Assembly: GCF_000970285.1 (NCBI RefSeq)
Contig: NZ_CP009516.1
Location: 3,451,036-3,515,035 of the forward strand
Source: Methanosarcina horonobensis HB-1 = JCM 15518
Lineage (GTDB): Archaea; Halobacteriota; Methanosarcinia; Methanosarcinales; Methanosarcinaceae
Direction of reading: 5' to 3'
DNA length: 64,000 bases
The first letter of the stretch is position 1. Every line of letters starts with the position of its first letter. Below, piece after piece: positions 55,301 to 64,000 of this stretch. The notes under the pieces are model-generated. The model made no database searches and was not told where the DNA came from. It saw only the letters and a list, made by a program, of their open reading frames with translations. A program made the translations under genes and the position numbers.

Positions 55301-56230
55301 ATGAATCTAACTAAACTACTAATTGTATTTTTGGTTCTGGCAGGCTTGCTTGGCGCTTCAGGCTGTACGGAGTCTTCGGACATAGACGAGGTGCCGGAAG
55401 AACCCGATTCGCCGGAGCCTATCCCGGAAGGACCGGAGGCTGATGGAGGTGTCGAAAACGACATCGGAAGCAATTCCCTTGCTTTGGGGTCTCAGATTAT
55501 GAACTCTGAACCTGCAGAGGGTACAGGTCAGATCCAGAGTCTGACAGTTAACATTACAAGTGAAGGTAAGGAATATCCGGCATACACTGCTTCTCCGGCT
55601 GCGGAAGGGAACTATTCGGCTATCGTGCTTATCCATTCATTTAACGGCCTTGAGCCAGGCTACAGGGATATGGTGGACAGAATGGCAGCAGACGGGCTTG
55701 TTGTGGTTGCTCCGCAGTGGCAGACCTATTCCCGCTCTCCTCCCGATTCAGAGGTAGAATCGCTTATTAGAAATAGCGTTAATTATTTGGAAAGCAGGGA
55801 CGATGTTGATACTGAAAAACTTGGTCTTACCGGCTTTTGCGCAGGCGGCAGGTATACCATGCTTTTCCTGCCCCAGATAGAGGAGTTTGAGTCCGGTGTT
55901 GCCTGGTACGGTTTCCCTTACTCGGGCGGGACTGAGACCCAGCCTGACGAGCCGGCAAGTCTGATAGACCAGCTTGAAGACCCGATCCTTATAATACACG
56001 GAACCGCAGATGAAGCAAGTAATGTCTCAGATATCTACAGATACGCCGGTGAACTGGATTCAGCTGACAAATACTTTGAGCTGAAAGTTTACCAGGGTGA
56101 ACCTCATGGCTTCATGATCGAAGAGGGAGAACTTTCTGAAAGCTTTGTTGCGCAGGATGCATATGATGAGATGATTAGCTTCTTTGACAGGACGCTGAAT
56201 AACTCTACACTGGATAATTCGTCTCGGTGA
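55301..56230 (+). CDS. Dienelactone-hydrolase-like lipoprotein
   Basis: This 309-residue lipoprotein has a signal with lipobox LGASGC (Cys 22), an acidic Pro/Glu-rich linker, and an alpha/beta hydrolase domain of the dienelactone hydrolase family. The catalytic Cys sits in GFCAGGRYTM, the Asp in IIHGTADEASN and the His in GEPHGFMI. AIVLIHSFNGLEPGYRDMVD gives the oxyanion strand. It is therefore tethered at the outer face of the membrane; the natural substrate is unknown. The ATG at 55301 has GAGGGGG just upstream; the longer frame from 55256 is rejected. Confidence 0.85.
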   Translation: MNLTKLLIVFLVLAGLLGASGCTESSDIDEVPEEPDSPEPIPEGPEADGGVENDIGSNSLALGSQIMNSEPAEGTGQIQSLTVNITSEGKEYPAYTASPAAEGNYSAIVLIHSFNGLEPGYRDMVDRMAADGLVVVAPQWQTYSRSPPDSEVESLIRNSVNYLESRDDVDTEKLGLTGFCAGGRYTMLFLPQIEEFESGVAWYGFPYSGGTETQPDEPASLIDQLEDPILIIHGTADEASNVSDIYRYAGELDSADKYFELKVYQGEPHGFMIEEGELSESFVAQDAYDEMISFFDRTLNNSTLDNSSR

Positions 56231-56573
56231 TCTTTATTTCAGAGGCCTTCTCAGCTATATTTCTCAATGACCTTCTCAGTAACAACCTTTATCTCAGGAC
56301 CTGAGAAGACAGTATCCATCTCATCCATTCCTTCCATTTTTTATAAAAAATAGCAATTCTCTCGATTTCTGCGAAAAATTTACTTTTTTCCGGGAAAACG
56401 GAGAATTATATTTTACTTATATCCGGAACTTTTCTCCAATACGGCTTTTTTATTAAGGAATTATACAGGGAGTTAGAAATAACTTTGCAACTCCCGAACA
56501 CGATTTTTCAAAAAACAAATATATCTTTAATTATTATAATTAAATAAAAATTCTTTTTCCCGGAACACGGATC
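56231..56573. other. Spacer without a recognisable gene
   Basis: AT-rich sequence with CTTCTCAGTAACAACCTTTAT-like imperfect repeats (CTTCTCAG at 56249 and 56271). I see no gene. Confidence 0.4.
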
Positions 56574-57635
56574 ATGGTAAACACACTTTCTCACCTGGGA
56601 ATAGGTTTTCTCATTGCCCTGGCTTTAGGCCTGAGAGGAAAGAAATTAAAAATCGTGGCTTTTCTTTCCGTAATCCCTGATCTGGACATTATTCCATACT
56701 CCATATTTATCTCTGTTAGCAACAGCCTGACCCATGAGTCCAGAATCCAGCTTTTCTACCTTTTCGGGCACAGGGAGTTTACGCATTCAATTTTATTCGT
56801 TTCTCTGGTTACGCTTTTAATCTGGACTAAAAGCAAAGACTGGATTCTTACCTTTGCCGGGTTACAATCAATTTTATCCCATATTTACCTGGATTATATC
56901 ACAACCTGGAAAATGCGGCCTTTCTATCCGTTCAGTACAGATACATCCATAATGGGGGCAGTCTACTTCTATGACCCTCTGCTAAATTTGCTTCCACTCC
57001 TGCCCCTGTTAATTGTAATAATTGGAAGTTTGAAGAAGAGAGGAATAATAAATGGCAAATTCAATAACTTTTGTAATTTTGTGAGAAATAGTGATGATAA
57101 ATTCTATTCTTTCCTGATCCTTGTGCTCCTTGTCTGGCTTGTTTTTATGCCGGTTTCAAAAGCCTTTCTGATCAACCATATATCAGGGGCAGAGAAAGCC
57201 CAGATAAGTTACCAGAATACTTACCCCGAATCCATGAACAGTTTTCTGACTGCATACTCGTTTAACTCCACACATTATAAAGTTCTTAGAGTCAGCTACC
57301 TTTCAGGAATCGAAATGAGTGGTTACGTTGAAAAAATCTCAATAAACGGAAATGTTCCTGATGCTTCTGCTTATATAGATAGAACGAAGAAGCTTTATAG
57401 TTCCGGTGTTCCCCAGGAAATCGATTACCCGGTGTATGCAGTTTCGGAAGATAACGGCTCTGTAATAGTTACCTTGAGTGATGCAAGGAACCCTTATGCT
57501 GAAAGCTGGGCTTATTTTAAATCGATTTACAGATTTACTTTTGATAAAAGGAGTGGGGATTACCATGTTTATGCAAGTGTCCAGGGAGAGAGCGAAAAAA
57601 AGCTTGATGAAAACTGGTTTAATAAAAAGGTCTAA
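56574..57635 (+). CDS. YdjM/DUF457-type membrane metal-dependent hydrolase, paralogue 1
   Basis: The 353-residue protein starts VNTLSHLGIGFLIALALGLR and has the DUF457 (LexA-binding, YdjM) pattern: His in LSHLGIG, IPDLDIIPY, FGHREFTHSILF and LSHIYLDYITTWKMRPFYPF, which form a His/Asp metal site at the membrane face. About four transmembrane segments lie in residues 1-170 and another at about 185-205. The last 150 residues form an outside domain (SDARNPYAESWAYFKSIYRF). Two paralogues follow at 57950 and 62014. The reaction of this family is unknown. Confidence 0.82.
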   Translation: MVNTLSHLGIGFLIALALGLRGKKLKIVAFLSVIPDLDIIPYSIFISVSNSLTHESRIQLFYLFGHREFTHSILFVSLVTLLIWTKSKDWILTFAGLQSILSHIYLDYITTWKMRPFYPFSTDTSIMGAVYFYDPLLNLLPLLPLLIVIIGSLKKRGIINGKFNNFCNFVRNSDDKFYSFLILVLLVWLVFMPVSKAFLINHISGAEKAQISYQNTYPESMNSFLTAYSFNSTHYKVLRVSYLSGIEMSGYVEKISINGNVPDASAYIDRTKKLYSSGVPQEIDYPVYAVSEDNGSVIVTLSDARNPYAESWAYFKSIYRFTFDKRSGDYHVYASVQGESEKKLDENWFNKKV

Positions 57636-57949
57636 ATAATTCTTTTTCAAATAACGCTTTCCCGGATAATACTTTTTCGAATAATGGACAATAATTTTTA
57701 GAGAATTTTAACTGTCAGGATAGATAGTATAGATAAAATTTGAGATAAGTTTGAGGTTTTTACTAATCTTCTAAATAGAAGCAACAATTATCCATTTGTT
57801 TATATAATATAAAATAAATACAAGATGCCAGGCACTTAAAATACTTTATCTGGAATTATTTCCGGATTATGGCTTTTTGATACTCACTCAAAATGAACAG
57901 CCAGTAAACATGCCTAGAGTGTCACACAATATGAATTCATGGTAGATTT
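57636..57949. other. Spacer without a recognisable gene
   Basis: AT-rich; no gene seen. TTTATATAATATAAA at 57799-57813 is a possible promoter for the next gene. Confidence 0.35.
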
Positions 57950-59125
57950 ATGGTAAACACGCTTTCTCACATAGGAATCGGTCTGCTTCTTGCTCACACT
58001 CTGGGACTGAAAGGAAGGAAAAGACTTGGCATTGTTCTCCTTTCTATAGTCCCTGACCTTGACTATTTCACCTATTCGCTATTTACGCTTATCAGTGGTG
58101 GTGTAAGCCATGAAGCGAGAAACCAGCTTTTTTACCTGCTGGGCCACAGAGAGTTTACGCATTCTGTCTTTTTTGCTGTTATTATTGCATTTCTTATCTG
58201 GCTTAAAACTAAAGACAGGACTTTTACATTTGGAGGGTTTCTGGCAGTCTTCCTGCACAGCTTTCTCGACTATACTACAAGCGCAAAAATGCGTCCCTTC
58301 TATCCATTTAGTGCAAACGAGTCAGCACTTAGAGCCATCTATCCTTTCGATCCCGTGGTAAATGTCATTCCCCTTCTACCCCTCTTCATTGTAGCTGCGG
58401 AATACATGAAAAAACGAAACATAAGGACTACTAAAATTGAAGACAGATGGAACACTGAGGACATATGGAACGATAAAAACGTGGATCTACGGGCTCTGGA
58501 AAGAAAAGACAGATGGAGCATTAGAAATAAAGATATCCTGAACCGAAAACTAAAAGGGTTCAATGGGTTCCATAACTTTGTAATCAGGAACGAAGGCAAA
58601 TTCTACGCCTCATTTATCGTTGTCCTTCTCATCTGGACCACAATGTTTCCTGTTGCAAAGATCTTCCTGATTGACCGTATCTCCAGAGCTGAAGGGACCG
58701 AGATAAGTTACAACGATACTTACCCGATATCGTTTGGCAAATTCCTTGCAGTTTATCCAATAAGTGATGCCCGTTACAAACTCCTTGAAGTCAGTTACTG
58801 GTCCGGAGTCCAGAAGAGCTTTTATGTCGATAAGATAACCGTCACCGGAGATGTTCCGGATACCTCTGCCTATGCCGAAAGAACCGGAGAGCTATACACT
58901 AATTCAGTGCCTCAAGCTATCGATTACCCTGTTTATTCGGTTTCGGAAAAAGACGGGACTGTAACCGTAATCCTGAGCGATGCCAGAAACCCGTATGTTA
59001 AAAACTGGCCTTATTTCGATACGGTTTACAGGTTTGTGTTTGACAGGGGAAGTGGAGAATATGAGGTATATGAAAGTCACTACGGGAGAGAGGAAAAAAA
59101 GCTTGATAAGAACTATTTTGAATAA
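57950..59125 (+). CDS. YdjM/DUF457-type membrane hydrolase, paralogue 2
   Basis: The 391-residue paralogue has the same motifs: VNTLSHIGIGLLLAHTLGLK, VPDLDYF, LGHREFTHSVFF and LHSFLDYTTSAKMRPFYPF. It differs by an insertion of some 40 charged residues after the fourth helix (RTTKIEDRWNTEDIWNDKNV onward), which lies on the cytoplasmic side if the topology is as predicted. The C-terminal outside domain ends SDARNPYVKNWPYFDTVYRF. All metal ligands are kept. Confidence 0.82.
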   Translation: MVNTLSHIGIGLLLAHTLGLKGRKRLGIVLLSIVPDLDYFTYSLFTLISGGVSHEARNQLFYLLGHREFTHSVFFAVIIAFLIWLKTKDRTFTFGGFLAVFLHSFLDYTTSAKMRPFYPFSANESALRAIYPFDPVVNVIPLLPLFIVAAEYMKKRNIRTTKIEDRWNTEDIWNDKNVDLRALERKDRWSIRNKDILNRKLKGFNGFHNFVIRNEGKFYASFIVVLLIWTTMFPVAKIFLIDRISRAEGTEISYNDTYPISFGKFLAVYPISDARYKLLEVSYWSGVQKSFYVDKITVTGDVPDTSAYAERTGELYTNSVPQAIDYPVYSVSEKDGTVTVILSDARNPYVKNWPYFDTVYRFVFDRGSGEYEVYESHYGREEKKLDKNYFE

Positions 59126-59292
59126 TCCTGAATAGCATTTATGGCTATTTCTGCTGTAAGGATTTGATAGAGAGTGGTTTTTGGAATAAAGAAAAAGGTA
59201 CCAAAATATAAACCAAAATATAAGAAAATAGGATTTTCTTTAACCTTATATTTGAAAATGTTTGGTAATGTGCTACTTTCTCGTGAACAATC

Positions 59293-60621
59293 GTGAATAA
59301 TACAATATGGATAGAAATTCATCCAATTGTTGTCACAAACTCTTTAATTAAATCATACATATCTTTCAGGATGAACTCCAAAAACAGTGTAGATCAGTCG
59401 ATGAGAAGATATATCATTGAAACGAAGCAAGTGATTCACCCCTTCGAATTACCAGCCTCCAAACTGCCAGTATTAAATAAGCCAATCTTCGAACATCAAG
59501 AAGATGTATTCAAACATTTAAAAATTAAAGAAAAACCTCTTTTCATCTCATCATTAGAAGAAATTAATCAATCTACCTATCAAGCGCTCGTTTACCGTGA
59601 CGATATTTACTTCAATAAAGAATTAGTCTTAGAATTTTTGAAAAAGGCTTCATCAATTGGAAAGCCTGCACGTTTAGCATTTTTAGATACCGATTCTTGT
59701 TTTAGCGTAAATGCCTTTTACCCATAGCATAATATGGAACATGTGGGGAATCTATACATGGGAGACATTTTCTTTTTTCCAGCTGGAGCGCAAGAAAGAG
59801 ATTTTACACCTGTAATAATAGATACAAAAAGCATACCTATTTCCTGTTTCTCCTTGCCATCGTCAGAATTCGATTCGGGACAAAGACCAACAAATAATCC
59901 GCTTGCAGCGATACCTCCATTGCAACTGCAAGTACCACTATTATCTTATATCGCGATCAAACATTGGGTGCAGCTACTTTTTGCCAATTTTACATGGGGT
60001 ATCCATTGTCAGATACGCCAATTAAAAGCTAAAGTTGAAAATCAAAATTTGTTATTTAGAAAAGTACTATCTTTTCTATCAGGAAGTCGCGGTCCAATCC
60101 GTATTGGGGTAGATTGTCAGATAGATCCTACAGCAACTATTATAGGCCCAACTACTATTGGAAATGGGGTTTTTATTGGACCAAATGTAACTATTGTAGC
60201 GTCACATATTGGTGATCATGCTGTTCTTGAGCCAGGTTGTACGGTCTGGTTTGGAGTGTTAGGAGAAAGGAGCAGTCTTCTTGCCAATAGAAATATTGTC
60301 ATGAGCTGTGTTATGAGTGATTCAATTATTAATACAGATATCCGTTATTCAATAGTGGGAAGTAATTCTTTTCTTGGTGCTGGATCACATATTACAGATT
60401 GTATTCTGAGGAATGCTGAAGAAGATGAAAACAAAATGAATTCGCTGATGGTGAAAGTTCTCGCTGGCGAGGAGATAGTTAATTCCGGATATTATGTTCT
60501 GGGCCCAGCTATCGGCAACAGAGTTAAAATAGGGTCTGGAGTAATCATCTACCCAGGTCGAATGATAAAATCCAATAGCGTAATTATTGCTAAAGAAGGA
60601 TGCTGTATTATTGACAAGTAA
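59293..60621 (+). CDS. Hexapeptide-repeat protein with one in-frame UAG
   Basis: A single frame of 443 codons runs from GTG 59293 (or the ATG at 59371) to TAA 60619, interrupted only by TAG at 59725-59727 (residue 145, context FYP-TAG-HNMEHVGN). The N-terminal part has ETKQVIHPFELPASKLPVLN and ALVYRDDIYFNKELVLEFLK, similar in layout to sugar-phosphate nucleotidyltransferases but without their GXGTR signature. The C-terminal part has a left-handed beta-helix of hexapeptides (IDPTATIIGPTTIGNGVFIG, then ERSSLLANRNIVMS). The codon use is more AT-rich than its neighbours, which suggests transfer from a bacterium. Methanosarcina reads UAG as pyrrolysine, so this could be one protein; it could equally be an amber nonsense mutation in an acquired gene. 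Confidence 0.55.
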
Positions 60622-60843
60622 TTATATGGCCTACAGTTTTCAGAGCATTAAAGAAAGATTTCCTAAAAGTAAAACAGTTTTTTGCTTCCAATAAACAGCA
60701 GTGAACGCAATCTTGATTCAGTAAGAAGTTATTTTAATAAAAAAGAAGTTGCTTCCGATTACTCCTTATCCGAATGTATCTAAAATGATATATAAGATAA
60801 AAAGTCGTAATCGGAGTGAACTAGACCCGAAATGGCTTTTCAA
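60622..60843. other. Short spacer after the hexapeptide gene
   Basis: No gene. The base composition remains AT-rich, like the gene before it, so the transferred segment may extend here. Confidence 0.35.
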
Positions 60844-61455
60844 TTACTTCTGAATCTCCTTGAAGTATTTATCAATTTCTTCCCAGTTAACTATGTTCCA
60901 GAAACCTTCTATGAATTTGCCCCTATCATTTTTGTAATCGATATAGTAAGCATGCTCCCATACATCCAGATCCATAATAATCGGATAATCAGGAACTAGA
61001 TTCACGTTATGCTTCTCTATCTGCATAATCATTAACCTCTGTGTGTCTTTACAGTAGGTTAGTGCAGCCCATCCTGATCCTTCCACGCTTGATGCGACCT
61101 GGGAAAACTCCTTTTTAAACCTGTCAAAGCCTCCGAAATCCTCTTTGATCACATCAGCAAGTTCGCCGACAGGCTCTTTGCTTGCATTGCTTTCAGGGGT
61201 CATCTCCCACCAGAAATAGTCATGAAGGACGTGCCCACCCATATTGAAGGTCAGAGCTTTTGCAGTTGCCTTATAATCAAAATCCGTGCCTTCTTTCCTG
61301 GCTTTATCCATCATTTCGATAAGCGAGTTCGCATTATTCACATAAGCCTGATGATGTTTATCATGGTGTATGCGCAGCTGTTCTTCGGAAATGTAAGGTT
61401 CGAGGTCTGCATATCCGTACTTCAAAGGTGGTAATTTGTACAACTCTTTAGCCAT
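60844..61455 (-). CDS. sod: Superoxide dismutase, iron/manganese type
   Basis: This Fe/Mn superoxide dismutase turns superoxide into oxygen and hydrogen peroxide. The 203-residue protein has the metal ligands His 30 ([10 protein letters not shown]), the His in [11 protein letters not shown], and the Asp and His in [32 protein letters not shown] gives the N-terminal helix. Which metal is used cannot be told from sequence with certainty; iron is usual in methanogens. It faces the neighbouring genes alone and is a natural part of an oxidative stress response in an anaerobe. Confidence 0.95.
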   Translation of the reverse strand: MAKELYKLPPLKYGYADLEPYISEEQLRIHHDKHHQAYVNNANSLIEMMDKARKEGTDFDYKATAKALTFNMGGHVLHDYFWWEMTPESNASKEPVGELADVIKEDFGGFDRFKKEFSQVASSVEGSGWAALTYCKDTQRLMIMQIEKHNVNLVPDYPIIMDLDVWEHAYYIDYKNDRGKFIEGFWNIVNWEEIDKYFKEIQK

Positions 61456-62013
61456 ATTATCCTACCCTCTTTTAAACGATCAACTGGCTTACAAAACCTG
61501 TCCAGGGATCTCTGCTGGCTGTTTGTATACTGTTGTCTGTACTTCCAGCTCAAGAAATCCCATTTTCAAATTCTGCTAACCAATTTTCCCCTTAACTGCA
61601 TTAACAGAAATTCATCTTTCAAATTAATCTGCACCGCATCTTTTCAAATACACATCAAATTGCCTGATGGCAATTTTAGACGCAAAATTAAATTGCAGAA
61701 TTTAAATGCAGATTTTAGATGCAGAGTTAGTGCAGAATATAATTATCATCAAACCTATTTAAAGGTAAAAGATAAAACTTATGTAATATTTTTGTAAAAG
61801 CAGATCAGAGAATCCGGCAAAATACTCGTGGTAAAAAGTATTGGATTACAAAAGACTCTCAATACAAAGTATCATAATACAAAAATATTTATAAATATCA
61901 GAAGTAAAAAACAAACTCACTCAGGTATATGAAAGTGGAAAAAATAAAAAGTAAAAAAATAAAACGTAAAAATAATAAAAAGTAAAAATAGAAGCAACTC
62001 AGGAATAAGACAA
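61456..62013. other. Spacer with A-rich simple repeats
   Basis: No gene seen. Between 61660 and 61740 an imperfect repeat of GCAGATTTTAGATGCAGA type occurs. Between 61930 and 61990 there are tandem AAAAAGTAAAAATAAAA units. The promoters of sod (minus) and the third hydrolase paralogue (plus) must lie here; none stands out. Confidence 0.4.
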
Positions 62014-63066
62014 ATGGTAAACACACTCTCCCACCTTGGAATCGGCCTCCTTATCGCTCTCGCCCTCGGCTATAAAGGAAAAAAACGAGGCTCTCTGGCA
62101 CTCCTGTCAATCCTCCCTGACCTCGATTTCATCCCCTACATCCTTTTTGCCCTTCTCAGCAGCAGCGTAAGTCACGATACCAGAAACCAGCTATTCTACC
62201 TCCTTGGCCACAGGGAGTTCATGCATTCCATCCTTTTTATCCTGCTTGTCACGCTTTTTATCTGGCTCAGGACAAAAGACCGCCTGTTCACAGCCGCCGG
62301 GTTTGCAGCCATTCTGTCCCACAGCTACCTTGATTATGCAACCAGCTGGAAAATGCGACCCCTCTACCCGTTCAGCACCGAATCATCCATCATGGGGGCA
62401 GTCTACTTTTTCGATCCTCTTGCAAACTTACTGCCCCTGTTGCCGGTTTTTATCGTGTTTGTAGGATATCTGAAAAGCCGGGGAAAATGGAACGGCAAAT
62501 TCAACAACTTCTGTACTTTTGTAACCAACAATCGGCGCAGCCTCTATAGAACGCTTGTAGTTGTACTTCTGGTATGGCTTACAGTCCTGCCGGTAGCAAA
62601 ATTCTTCCTTGTCAATCAGATTTCCGAAGCGGAAGGGACAAAAATAAGTTATCAGGGCACTTATCCGGTTTCACCCGTAAGATTCCTGGCTGCATACCAG
62701 TATAACGATACGCATTACAAAATTATGGAAATCAGTTACCTCTCAGGCATCAAAAGAAGCGATTTTATCGAAAAAGTTAACTCAACCGGCGGCGTCCCGG
62801 ATGCTTCTGCCTACGCTGAAGGAGCAGGTGAACTCTACAGCACAGCCCTTCCTCAGGAAATCGATTATCCTGTTTATTGGGTTTCCGAAGATAACGGTTC
62901 GGTAACTGTCCTGTTGAGCGATGCAAGAAATTCTTATGTTGAAAGATGGGCGTATTTCAGGACAGTTTACAGATTTGTGTTTGATAAGGAGAGCGGGGAG
63001 TATGAGGCTTATGCGAGTGAGCAGGAGGGGAGGGAGAAGAGGTTGGATGAGAATTATTTTGAGTGA
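62014..63066 (+). CDS. YdjM/DUF457-type membrane hydrolase, paralogue 3
   Basis: The 350-residue protein is very close to paralogue 1: VNTLSHLGIGLLIALALGYK, LPDLDFIPY, LGHREFMHSILF (Thr replaced by Met in the HREFTHS motif), LSHSYLDYATSWKMRPLYPF and a C-terminal SDARNSYVERWAYFRTVYRF. The codon use is richer in GC than in paralogues 1 and 2, so it may have a different history, although the genes are of the same family. Metal ligands appear intact. Confidence 0.82.
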   Translation: MVNTLSHLGIGLLIALALGYKGKKRGSLALLSILPDLDFIPYILFALLSSSVSHDTRNQLFYLLGHREFMHSILFILLVTLFIWLRTKDRLFTAAGFAAILSHSYLDYATSWKMRPLYPFSTESSIMGAVYFFDPLANLLPLLPVFIVFVGYLKSRGKWNGKFNNFCTFVTNNRRSLYRTLVVVLLVWLTVLPVAKFFLVNQISEAEGTKISYQGTYPVSPVRFLAAYQYNDTHYKIMEISYLSGIKRSDFIEKVNSTGGVPDASAYAEGAGELYSTALPQEIDYPVYWVSEDNGSVTVLLSDARNSYVERWAYFRTVYRFVFDKESGEYEAYASEQEGREKRLDENYFE

Positions 63067-63203
63067 AATTTTAAGCATTTAAAGCGCTATTTCGAAGAAA
63101 TAATTGTTTTTAAGTTTGTTGCGCTAAATTCTCGTTTTTGAGTTCTTTCAATCTGTCAAATAAATTAGCAAAATTTAAAGCGAGCTAGTAAATATCTCAT
63201 AAT

Positions 63204-64000
63204 ATGGATAAAGAAGCCTTCCTGAATAAATTGGAATCTTCTGCTGCAAATAAGGACAAAAGATTGTTTTCTAAAACCATTATCGATCTTCCAGCTGATG
63301 TAATAGTTGGCTTTACCAAAGAGGAATTTTTAAGAATTATTTGCTTTTCCAAGTTGTTTAGCTCACAGAAGATGGACAGATTATGCAATTTTCTTGAAAT
63401 TAAGGGATCATTCTCTTTAAAAAACACGTTAAAAGGGATTGATGAACTGCATAATGCTCTTCTCAGTAAATTCTATTATAGTTTATATGTTTCTCTTTCC
63501 GAAAATAATAGAGAAAAAGCTAAACGTGCATTAGGAAATAATGCTGTTGCCTGCATCAAGATTGCTGAGATGGATGTTGACATCAAGGAAAATCTTGAAA
63601 CTGCTATCCATTTTTGCGAGACTGCTCAGGAAATATTCCCAAAAACGAGTGCGTCTTATGTTCTCGTATTGGCAAACGAGGGTTCTGCAAGATTGAAGCT
63701 TGCAGAGATAGGTGTTGACATCAAGGAAAATCTTGAAACTGCTATCCGTCTTTATGAAACTGTCCAGAAAATCTTTCCAAAAACAAGTGAAAATTACGCT
63801 AGTGCGTTGACTGACGAGATCTCTGCAAGAGAAATACTTGCAGAAACAGGTATTGACAGCAAAGTAAATCTTGAAACTGTTGTCCGACTATATGGAGTCG
63901 TTCAAGAAATTTTCCCAAAAACGAGTGTATCCTACACTTCTGCACTGACGAACGAAGGGAATGCAAGAGTAAGACTTGCAGAGATGGGCATTGATAGTAG
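63204..64000 (+). CDS. Tandem-repeat helical protein (runs off the window)
   Basis: From ATG 63204 the frame stays open to the end of the window (265 codons). The first 120 residues are helical and unlike the rest (DKEAFLNKLESSAANKDKRL). Then a 46-residue unit repeats every 138 bases, with starts at 63561, 63699, 63837 and 63975. Its consensus is LAEIGVDIKENLETAIRLYE then TVQEIFPKTSASYASALTNE and GNAR-K. The helix-pair arrangement is of the tetratricopeptide type, but the unit is longer than the 34-residue TPR. Proteins with many such units occur in Methanosarcina. The role is unknown, probably a scaffold. Confidence 0.75.
   Translation, partial: MDKEAFLNKLESSAANKDKRLFSKTIIDLPADVIVGFTKEEFLRIICFSKLFSSQKMDRLCNFLEIKGSFSLKNTLKGIDELHNALLSKFYYSLYVSLSENNREKAKRALGNNAVACIKIAEMDVDIKENLETAIHFCETAQEIFPKTSASYVLVLANEGSARLKLAEIGVDIKENLETAIRLYETVQKIFPKTSENYASALTDEISAREILAETGIDSKVNLETVVRLYGVVQEIFPKTSVSYTSALTNEGNARVRLAEMGIDS

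Overview
The window is a stretch of a Methanosarcina chromosome (methanogenic archaeon). The main evidence is a complete fpo operon (F420H2:methanophenazine oxidoreductase, including the methanosarcinal subunit FpoO and a split FpoJ), facing an F420-precursor operon with two cofH copies. Archaeal ribosomal genes (L7Ae, S28e, L24e, aIF5B, S6e), large Asn-rich beta-helix and beta-propeller surface proteins, and AT-rich spacers full of decayed genes agree with this. The species cannot be fixed from the sequence alone.

Layout. 0.3-5.9 kb, minus strand: ferredoxin, phytoene-desaturase-like flavoprotein, cofG, cofH, cofH, cofC. These make the deazaflavin FO and the phosphoenolpyruvyl/lactyl nucleotide intermediate of coenzyme F420. 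6.8-17.0 kb, plus strand: fpoABCDHIJ1J2KLMNO, a complex I homologue that oxidises F420H2 and pumps ions while reducing methanophenazine. So cofactor synthesis and its main membrane consumer lie back to back across a 0.94-kb spacer. 17.4-29.0 kb: surface proteins (two beta-helix proteins, one broken, and a beta-propeller), a sodium symporter with its small subunit, and a 2.7-kb cluster of toxin-antitoxin genes and relics. 29.2-33.9 kb: a radical SAM gene and the conserved translation cluster rpl7ae-rps28e-rpl24e-ndk-infB-rps6e. 34.1-35.4 kb: a TnpB element with a frameshift.

35.4-50.5 kb is an envelope and regulation island. It holds a small K+ channel, secreted proteins, two loci for membrane-anchored double winged-helix regulators whose genes overlap a secreted partner gene, Yip1 and CcdA-like membrane proteins, an ABC ATPase with an NEW3 surface protein, a TolB-like propeller, twin ABC-2 permeases, and an IS5-family element sitting in a collapsed second copy of the propeller gene. 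One regulator locus (36.8-38.1 kb) is a decayed duplicate of the other (48.6-50.5 kb).

50.7-52.5 kb: pdxT and pdxS (pyridoxal phosphate synthase) separated by a GC-rich structured spacer. 53.3-64 kb: PAP2 phosphatase, a dienelactone-hydrolase-like lipoprotein, three paralogous YdjM/DUF457-type membrane hydrolases, superoxide dismutase, an AT-rich hexapeptide-repeat gene interrupted by a single in-frame UAG (a possible pyrrolysine codon in this genus), and the start of a 46-residue tandem-repeat protein that runs off the end.

No rRNA, tRNA or CRISPR array was recognised. Functions are inferred from motifs and known families; no database search was run.
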